11,084 nt of DNA, taken from NCBI GenBank assembly GCA_902783795.1, contig CACZSO010000314.1, positions 1 to 11,084 of the forward strand. Direction: 5' to 3'. The translations under genes were made by a program, and so were the position numbers. Positions 6,521-11,084 of this stretch are shown in pieces. The stretch is from an uncultured Eubacteriales bacterium (GTDB lineage: Bacteria; Bacillota; Clostridia; Lachnospirales; Lachnospiraceae). The first letter of the stretch is position 1. The number at the start of each line of letters is the position of its first letter. A model generated the notes under the pieces. That model did no database searches. It was given only the letters and a program-made list of their open reading frames with translations, and was not told the DNA's origin.

Positions 6521-6540
6521 CATAAGAGGCAAGTCTTATG
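6521..6540 (+). promoter_or_regulatory. Inverted repeat enclosing the pdp start codon
   Basis: CATAAGA (6521-6527), loop GGCAAG (6528-6533) and TCTTATG (6534-6540) form a perfect 7-bp stem. The ATG of pdp (6538-6540) sits in the 3' arm, and the weak ribosome site AAGAGG (6524-6529) sits in the 5' arm and loop. The permease stop codon ends at 6520, directly before the stem, so a ribosome finishing nupQ would open it. This suggests translational coupling; a protein-binding operator is the alternative. Confidence 0.5.
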
Positions 6541-7842
6541 AGAATGTATGACATTATCCGTAAAAAACGGGACGGAGAGTCTTTGTCCCGCGAAGAGATC
6601 CGCTTCTTTACGGAGAATCTGGTGAAAGGTGAGATCCCGGACTATCAGGCGGCAGCCCTTCTGATGGCCATCTACTTTCAGGGGATGGATCCCGAAGAGA
6701 CGCGGGAACTGACCTTTGCCATCCGTGATTCCGGAGAACGGCTGGATTTTTCAGCCGTTCACGGGATCCGCGCAGACAAACATTCCACCGGCGGTGTGGG
6801 GGATAAGACCAGCCTGGTCGCAGCCCCCATCGTGGCGTCTTTAGGCATCAAGGTCGCGAAAGTCAGCGGCCGGGGCTTAGGCCACACCGGCGGGACCGTA
6901 GATAAGCTGGAATCTATCCCGGGGTTTAAAACTGAACTTCCGGAAGAAGAATTTATAGATATCGTGAACCAGGTGGGCGCCGCCATCGTAGGGCAGAGCC
7001 GGGAAATAGCACCGGCGGATAAGATCCTGTATGCCCTTCGGGATGTAACGGCCACCGTGGACAGTCTGCCCCTTATCGTTTCCAGCATCATGGGGAAGAA
7101 ACTGGCGGCTGACGATGACTGTATCGTCCTGGACGTAAAGACCGGCAGCGGCGCCTTTATGAAGACCCTGGAGGACAGCCGGGCTCTGGCATCCGCCATG
7201 GTGGATACCGGAAAGAATGCCGGGAAGAAAATGATGGCGCTGATCACAGATATGGACCGGCCTTTAGGTGCTGCCGTGGGCAATGCGCTGGAGGTCATAG
7301 AGGCTATCGAGACGCTGAAGGGAAAGGGCCCGGAAGATCTGACGCAGCTCTGCGTGATCCTTTCAGGTGCCATGTTGTATCTGGCAGGAAAGGGCGGGAC
7401 TCTGGAACAGGCGGAGGCCCTGGCTTCCCAGGCTATTACCGACGGCTCAGCGCTGAAAGTCTTTACTGAAATGGTGCGTCTGCAGGGCGGTGACCCCCGG
7501 ATCACAGAAGATTACAGCCTGTTCGGCACAGCCCCCATACAGCATGAAATCAGGGCAGTGGAAGACGGCTATATCACCGGCATGGATACGGAAGGTATCG
7601 GAAAAGCCAGCCTTTCTCTGGGCGCCGGCAGAAATACCGTGACAGAGCCCATCGATTATACAGCCGGCATCATCCTGCATAAAAAGACTGGAGACCGGGT
7701 GAAAGCAGGCGATGTGCTTGCGGTGTTCCATACTTCTGACGAAGCGCGCCTGAAGACAGCGGAAGATATCTTTTTAAGGGCCCTTACCATAGGCCCGGAA
7801 CCGCCGGAAGAAAAGCCGCTGGTACTGGATATTATTGATTAG
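6538..7842 (+). CDS. pdp: Pyrimidine-nucleoside phosphorylase
   Basis: This 434-residue cytoplasmic enzyme splits uridine, deoxyuridine or thymidine with phosphate into the base and (deoxy)ribose-1-phosphate. An N-terminal helical part carries KHSTGGVGDKTS (81-92), the phosphate-binding loop. It is followed by SGRGLGHTGGTVDKLE (110-125), the thymidine/pyrimidine phosphorylase signature. Pyrimidine-binding residues Arg168 (YALRDVT), Ser183 and Lys187 (SSIMGKK) are all present, as is LDVKTGSGAFMKT (198-210). Length and the MRMYDII start resemble Bacillus-type Pdp, which accepts both uridine and thymidine, more than DeoA. Sequence alone does not settle substrate range. The start at 6538 is preferred over the Met at 6544 because family members begin MRM; the ribosome site is weak (AAGAGG, 6524-6529) and partly in a hairpin. 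It lies 17 bases after nupQ and 9 before tdk. Its sugar phosphate product goes to DeoB. Confidence 0.93.
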   Translation: MRMYDIIRKKRDGESLSREEIRFFTENLVKGEIPDYQAAALLMAIYFQGMDPEETRELTFAIRDSGERLDFSAVHGIRADKHSTGGVGDKTSLVAAPIVASLGIKVAKVSGRGLGHTGGTVDKLESIPGFKTELPEEEFIDIVNQVGAAIVGQSREIAPADKILYALRDVTATVDSLPLIVSSIMGKKLAADDDCIVLDVKTGSGAFMKTLEDSRALASAMVDTGKNAGKKMMALITDMDRPLGAAVGNALEVIEAIETLKGKGPEDLTQLCVILSGAMLYLAGKGGTLEQAEALASQAITDGSALKVFTEMVRLQGGDPRITEDYSLFGTAPIQHEIRAVEDGYITGMDTEGIGKASLSLGAGRNTVTEPIDYTAGIILHKKTGDRVKAGDVLAVFHTSDEARLKTAEDIFLRALTIGPEPPEEKPLVLDIID

Positions 7843-7851
7843 GATCAGGTT

Positions 7852-8445
7852 ATGGCAAAGCTATATTTTAAATACGGGACCATGGGTTCTTCTAAATCAG
7901 CCCAGGCCCTGATCACCAAATTCAATTATGAAGAGCGGGACATGAAAGTCCTTCTCTTAAAGCCCATGATCGATGTCCGGGAGGGCCATGACGTGGTCCG
8001 TTCCCGGATCGGTCTGGAAGCCCCCTGCGTCATGGTGGGAGAGGATGAAGATCTGTACCAGCTGTATTTAAAGCACCATGGAGAGATCCATGTGATCATC
8101 GTGGATGAGTGCCAGTTCCTGACACCTGACCAGGTGGATCAGCTGGGCCTCGTGGCCATGGAGTACGATATCCCGGTGCTCTGTTTCGGTCTAAGCACAG
8201 ACTTCTTGACCCACATGTTCCCGGGCAGCAAGCGCTTGTTTGAGATCGCAGAATCCATCTCCGAGATCAAATCAGTCTGCCGCTGCGGGGCCAAAGCCAC
8301 TGTGAATGCACGTTTCGATGATGACGGCAATATCGTCTATAAAGGCAGCCAGATCCTCATCGGCGGCAACGGCCGGTATGAAGCCATGTGCCGGAAATGC
8401 TGGCTGAAGAAGAAAAAAGAGCAGGAAGCCAGAGGGATTCTGTAA
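7852..8445 (+). CDS. tdk: Thymidine kinase (type II)
   Basis: This 197-residue cytoplasmic kinase phosphorylates thymidine or deoxyuridine with ATP to the monophosphate. The P-loop is GTMGSSKS (9-16). The catalytic Asp-Glu pair is VDECQFL (84-90, Glu86 as base). The zinc lobe uses Cys143, Cys145, Cys180 and Cys183 (VCRCG and CRKC). The lasso-loop motif IGGNGRYEAMC (170-180) holds the sugar-contacting tyrosine. The tight C-x-C pair and IGGN motif resemble the proteobacterial form as I recall it, rather than the C-x-x-C form common in bacilli, but that is a recollection to be tested. ATG 7852 is 9 bases after pdp with only a poor ribosome site (AGG-rich, about 7842-7849), so coupling is likely. 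Placed within a degradation operon, it offers the opposite fate for thymidine: salvage to dTMP. Confidence 0.94.
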   Translation: MAKLYFKYGTMGSSKSAQALITKFNYEERDMKVLLLKPMIDVREGHDVVRSRIGLEAPCVMVGEDEDLYQLYLKHHGEIHVIIVDECQFLTPDQVDQLGLVAMEYDIPVLCFGLSTDFLTHMFPGSKRLFEIAESISEIKSVCRCGAKATVNARFDDDGNIVYKGSQILIGGNGRYEAMCRKCWLKKKKEQEARGIL

Positions 8446-8452
8446 GAAAGGA
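8446..8452 (+). promoter_or_regulatory. Ribosome binding site fixing the deoC start
   Basis: GAAAGGA lies directly after the tdk stop codon (8443-8445), 7 bases before ATG 8460. It supports 8460 as the deoC start over an in-frame ATG at 8388 that lies inside tdk. Confidence 0.75.
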
Positions 8453-8459
8453 CATTGTT

Positions 8460-9152
8460 ATGGATATTCAGGAAATTTTAAGTAAATGCGATCATACGCT
8501 CCTGACCCAGACTGCCACCTGGGAGGAGATCAAAGGGATCTGCGATGACGGCATGAAATACCAGACAGCCTCCGTCTGCATCCCCCCGGCCTTTGTGAAG
8601 AGGGCAAAGGAGTATGTGGGCGATAAGCTGGCCATCTGCACAGTCATCGGTTTCCCCAACGGATACAATACTACGGCAGTCAAGCTTTTCGAAACAGAAG
8701 ATGCCCTGAAGAATGGGGCCGATGAGATCGATATGGTCATCAATATCGGTGAGCTGAAGGCCGGCAATACAGACTTTGTGCGGGAGGAGATCCGCACATT
8801 GAAGGAAGCCTGCGGCAGCAAGATCCTGAAGGTCATCATCGAGACCTGCCTGCTGACGGAGGAAGAGAAAGTGACCATGTGCCGTCTGGTAACGGAAGCC
8901 GGCGCAGATTATATCAAAACATCCACCGGTTTCTCTACAGCCGGCGCGACTTTTGATGATATCAGACTGTTTGCCGAAAATGTAGGCCCGAAGGTGAAGA
9001 TGAAGGCAGCCGGCGGCATTTCCGGACTGGAAGACGCAGAAAAATTCATAGAGCTGGGCGCATCACGTCTGGGTACCAGCCGGATCGTGAAAGTGGTCAA
9101 AGCCCAGGAAGGAAAGGAGAAGAACGATGCCAGTTCCGACACCTCATATTGA
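8460..9152 (+). CDS. deoC: Deoxyribose-phosphate aldolase
   Basis: This 230-residue TIM-barrel class I aldolase cleaves 2-deoxyribose-5-phosphate to acetaldehyde and glyceraldehyde-3-phosphate. Active-site residues are all in place: Asp91 in DEIDMVINIGELK (88-100), the Schiff-base Lys153 in YIKTSTGF (151-158) and Lys182 in KMKAAGGI (180-187). The phosphate-binding region LGTSR follows at 204-208. The frame is open upstream to an ATG at 8388, but that start lies inside tdk and would add 24 residues unlike the family. The start at 8460 gives MDIQEILSKCDHTLL, which aligns with normal DeoC N-termini and has its own ribosome site. The C-terminus (KEKNDASSDTSY) is not family sequence: it reads through the ribosome site and first nine codons of deoD in another frame, giving a 26-base overlap. 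The overlap implies coupled translation with the phosphorylase. Confidence 0.95.
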   Translation: MDIQEILSKCDHTLLTQTATWEEIKGICDDGMKYQTASVCIPPAFVKRAKEYVGDKLAICTVIGFPNGYNTTAVKLFETEDALKNGADEIDMVINIGELKAGNTDFVREEIRTLKEACGSKILKVIIETCLLTEEEKVTMCRLVTEAGADYIKTSTGFSTAGATFDDIRLFAENVGPKVKMKAAGGISGLEDAEKFIELGASRLGTSRIVKVVKAQEGKEKNDASSDTSY

Positions 9153-9834
9153 AGCTAAAGAAGGAGATTTCGCCCGGACAGTGCTGATGCCCGGCGATCC
9201 CCTCCGTTCGAAATACATTGCCGAAAATTTCCTGGAAAATCCGGTGCTTGTAAACAATGTCCGAGGCGTCCAGGGCTATACCGGGACCTATAAGGGTAAA
9301 AGAATTTCCGTCATGGCCTCCGGCATGGGCCAGCCGGCCATCGGGATCTATTCCTATGAGCTGTTTAACTTCTATAATGTGGAGCAGATCATCAGGGTGG
9401 GTTCCTGCGGATCCATCGATAAAGACCTGCATGTCAGGGACATCATCCTGGCCCAGGCAGCCTGCACTAACGGCAATTATGCTTCCCAGTACGGTCTGCC
9501 CGGCACCTTTGCTCCCATCGCAGATTTTGAGCTTTTAAGAAAAGCGGTGGATGTCTGTGAAGAGAAGGGTGTCCGCTATAAAGTGGGCAATATCTTCTCT
9601 TCTGACATGTTTTACGATGATATGGACTCAGGCCTGGTATGGGCGAAGATGGGTGTGTTAGGCGTGGAGATGGAATCTGCGGCCTTATACTGCAACGCCG
9701 CCCGGGCCGGCAAAAAGGCACTCTGCATCTGCACCGTCAGTGATTCCTTCCTGTATCCGGAAGAGAATACCACGGCAGAAGAACGCCAGAATTCCTTTAC
9801 CGCTATGATGGAGATCGCGCTGGAGATCGCGTAA
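9127..9834 (+). CDS. deoD: Purine nucleoside phosphorylase, DeoD (hexameric) type
   Basis: This 235-residue cytoplasmic enzyme splits purine (deoxy)nucleosides with phosphate to the base and (deoxy)ribose-1-phosphate. Features of the DeoD family are the N-terminal MPVPTPHIEA (His7 reaches the neighbouring subunit's site in this family), VLMPGDPLRSKYIAE (19-33) with phosphate-binding Gly23 and Arg27, IIRVGSCGSI (88-97) with Arg90, VEMES (180-184) with the sugar-binding Glu-Met-Glu, and TVSD (203-206) with catalytic Asp206. Arg220 (AEERQ) completes the acid/base pair. Length is close to that of the E. coli protein. After SD the sequence reads SFLYPEE where many homologues have HI; this segment borders the base pocket and may shift base preference (inference). 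ATG 9127 follows AAAGGAGA (9113-9120) at 6-nt spacing, inside the end of deoC. It ends 3 bases before deoB. Confidence 0.95.
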   Translation: MPVPTPHIEAKEGDFARTVLMPGDPLRSKYIAENFLENPVLVNNVRGVQGYTGTYKGKRISVMASGMGQPAIGIYSYELFNFYNVEQIIRVGSCGSIDKDLHVRDIILAQAACTNGNYASQYGLPGTFAPIADFELLRKAVDVCEEKGVRYKVGNIFSSDMFYDDMDSGLVWAKMGVLGVEMESAALYCNAARAGKKALCICTVSDSFLYPEENTTAEERQNSFTAMMEIALEIA

Positions 9835-9837
9835 GCT

Positions 9838-11084
9838 ATGAATAAACGTGTATTTATCATTGTACTGGACAGTATGGGGATCGGAGAAGCGCCGGACGCG
9901 GCTCTTTTTCAGGATGAAGGCAGCAATACCCTGGGCGCCATCCGCAGTCATCATGACTTTTACTGCCCCACATTGACGGAACTAGGCCTGTTTAATATCG
10001 AAGGCGTGGGAGGAGGCATAGAGCATCCGAAAGGAGCCTTTGCCCGGCTTCAGGAAAGAAGCATGGGAAAAGATTCTACCATCGGCCACTGGGAGATCGC
10101 CGGGCTGGTGTCTCCGGAGCCCCTGCCCACGTATCCGGATGGCTTTCCGGAAGAAGTGATCACGGAATTTGAACGGCTCACGGGGCGGAAGGTACTCTGT
10201 AATAAAACCTATTCCGGCACGGATGTGATCCGGGATTACGGCGAAGAACACATGAAGACCGGAGATCTTATCGTTTATACCTCCGCGGACAGCGTGTTTC
10301 AGATAGCGGCTCATGAAGATGTGATCCCTATAGAAGAGCAGTATAAGATCTGTGAGATCGCCCGGGAAATGCTGCAGGGAAAGCACGGCGTAGGGCGTGT
10401 CATAGCCCGGCCCTTTAAGGGAGAATATCCTTTTGAGCGGACATCGAACCGTCACGATTATTCCCTGCTGCCCCCTAAGACCACCATGCTGGATCTTTTG
10501 ATGAAGGCCGGGATCGAGACCCTGTCCGTGGGTAAGATATATGATCTTTTCGGCGGCAAGAGCGTATCGGAACTGAACCGGACTGTCAGCAATGAAGACG
10601 GTATGGAGAAGACATTGGAGATGGCGGACCGTGATTTTAACGGCCTGTGTTTCGTGAACCTGGTGGACTTTGACACGGTCTTCGGCCACAGGAACGATGT
10701 ACCCGGCTACGCGAAGGCCATGACGGTATTTGACCGGTATTTAAGGCAGCTGCTGCCTAAATTAAGGGAGAACGATCTTCTTATCATCACGGCAGATCAT
10801 GGCTGTGACCCAGCCACCCCATCTACTGACCATTCCCGGGAATATGTACCCATGCTGCTCTATGGCAAGCATGTGAAGGAAGGCACGGACTTGAAGACCC
10901 GAACTTCCTTTGCGGATATTTCCGCCACGGTGCTGGATTATTTCGGGGTGGACCAGGAAGATACGGCCGGCGAAAGCTTCCTGAAAGACTGCCTTTCCGA
11001 AGGCGCCTTTATGCAGGAAGAAATATCCGACGATGAATTGCTTTCGATCGCGGCCGGGATGCGGGAAAGATCCTACGCCCCTTA
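9838..11084 (+). CDS. deoB: Phosphopentomutase, apparently fused to cytidine deaminase (3' end outside window)
   Basis: The frame is open from ATG 9838 to the right edge (415 codons plus TA) with no stop. Phosphopentomutase moves phosphate between C1 and C5 of ribose or deoxyribose, linking the two phosphorylases to DeoC. Metal and catalytic residues of this alkaline-phosphatase-fold enzyme are visible: Asp11 (IIVLDSMG), the phosphorylated Thr81 (GKDSTIGHWE), Asp151 (YTSADS), Asp279 and His284 (VDFDTVFGH), Asp320-His321 (TADHG) and His332 (STDHSRE). The spacings match the Bacillus enzyme. The mutase fold should end near residue 385-390 (GESFLKDCL). Beyond it, MQEEISDDELLSIAAGMR followed by ERSYAP looks like a cytidine deaminase N-terminus, whose next residues are normally YS. 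The start is 3 bases after deoD; the only ribosome-like site is GGAGA at 9822-9826, so coupling is likely. If the next base makes TA a stop, it would be DeoB with an odd tail instead. Confidence 0.93.
   Translation, partial: MNKRVFIIVLDSMGIGEAPDAALFQDEGSNTLGAIRSHHDFYCPTLTELGLFNIEGVGGGIEHPKGAFARLQERSMGKDSTIGHWEIAGLVSPEPLPTYPDGFPEEVITEFERLTGRKVLCNKTYSGTDVIRDYGEEHMKTGDLIVYTSADSVFQIAAHEDVIPIEEQYKICEIAREMLQGKHGVGRVIARPFKGEYPFERTSNRHDYSLLPPKTTMLDLLMKAGIETLSVGKIYDLFGGKSVSELNRTVSNEDGMEKTLEMADRDFNGLCFVNLVDFDTVFGHRNDVPGYAKAMTVFDRYLRQLLPKLRENDLLIITADHGCDPATPSTDHSREYVPMLLYGKHVKEGTDLKTRTSFADISATVLDYFGVDQEDTAGESFLKDCLSEGAFMQEEISDDELLSIAAGMRERSYAP
11011..11084 (+). other. cdd: Probable cytidine deaminase N-terminus, in frame with deoB
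   Basis: From the in-frame Met at 11011 the residues DDELLSIAAGMRERSYAP match the first helix and YAP(YS) motif of homotetrameric cytidine deaminases. That enzyme converts cytidine or deoxycytidine to uridine or deoxyuridine, which Pdp can then cleave. The window ends on TA, compatible with TAT/TAC for the expected tyrosine. A GAAGGC stretch (about 11000-11005) 5 bases before the ATG could serve as a weak ribosome site, so separate initiation as well as fusion is possible. The zinc-binding motifs (HAE, PCxxC) lie beyond the window. Confidence 0.65.

Noticed and set aside
8388..8459. Longer deoC start at ATG 8388
   Set aside because: It lies inside tdk, adds 24 residues that do not match DeoC, and a better start with a ribosome site exists at 8460.
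9138..9147. GACACCTCAT in the deoC/deoD overlap matches the repeat terminus
   Set aside because: No hairpins or opposite terminus follow; the bases encode the conserved PTPHIE start of DeoD, so the match is coincidental.
9811..9831. Short direct repeat GAGATCGCG at the end of deoD
   Set aside because: It encodes repeated helix residues (EIA-L-EIA) at the DeoD C-terminus and is only two units long.
9982..10689. Long open frame (235 codons) on the - strand opposite deoB
   Set aside because: It is antisense to a gene with fully conserved active-site motifs, shows no recognisable domain, and is explained by codon bias of the + strand gene.
11071..11084. Possible third repeat copy beginning at the right edge (GCCCCTTA also occurs in copy 1 at the ABC-F stop)
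   Set aside because: The bases are better explained as codons for the YAP(Y) motif of cytidine deaminase, and the preceding terminal repeat CACCTCAT is absent.

Overview
The window reads as a chromosomal segment of a Gram-positive anaerobe-like Firmicute (Bacillota, most plausibly a gut clostridium). The reasons are strong AAGGAGG-type ribosome binding sites, a lipoprotein signal peptide, a near-consensus sigma-A promoter, Bacillus/Clostridium-type protein families, and a structured intergenic repeat of a kind I associate with gut Firmicutes. The taxonomic call is inference. Every complete gene lies on the + strand.

Layout. (1) Bases 1-1114 carry the 3' part of an ABC-F family ATPase gene, whose last codons and stop lie inside a ~110 bp multi-hairpin repeat (copy 1, 1093-1205). 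(2) A clear promoter (1239-1267) drives a BMP/PnrA-family nucleoside-binding lipoprotein (1322-2431), followed by an intrinsic terminator (2479-2519) and a second, same-orientation repeat copy (2565-2673). (3) From 2728 to the right edge is a tightly packed run of eight genes: nucleoside ABC transporter ATPase (nupO-like), two permeases (nupP- and nupQ-like), pyrimidine-nucleoside phosphorylase (pdp), thymidine kinase (tdk), deoxyribose-phosphate aldolase (deoC), DeoD-type purine nucleoside phosphorylase (deoD), and phosphopentomutase (deoB). The deoB gene has no stop codon in the window and runs straight into what looks like the N-terminus of cytidine deaminase.

How the genes work together. 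The lipoprotein captures nucleosides outside the membrane, and NupOPQ imports them. Pdp and DeoD phosphorolyse pyrimidine and purine (deoxy)nucleosides to free base plus (deoxy)ribose-1-phosphate. DeoB converts the sugar-1-phosphate to the 5-phosphate, and DeoC splits deoxyribose-5-phosphate into acetaldehyde and glyceraldehyde-3-phosphate. Tdk offers the competing salvage route to dTMP. A Cdd domain would deaminate (deoxy)cytidine to feed Pdp. The locus is thus a nearly complete uptake-to-glycolysis unit for nucleosides.

Most notable points. There is an apparent DeoB-cytidine deaminase fusion at the right edge. The hairpin repeats show compensatory changes between their two copies. A terminator separates the highly expressed-looking lipoprotein gene from the rest of the transporter. 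A perfect inverted repeat enfolds the pdp start codon. No phage, transposase, CRISPR, tRNA or rRNA sequence was seen, and I found no evidence of a wholly new system; most of the content is a well-understood pathway.
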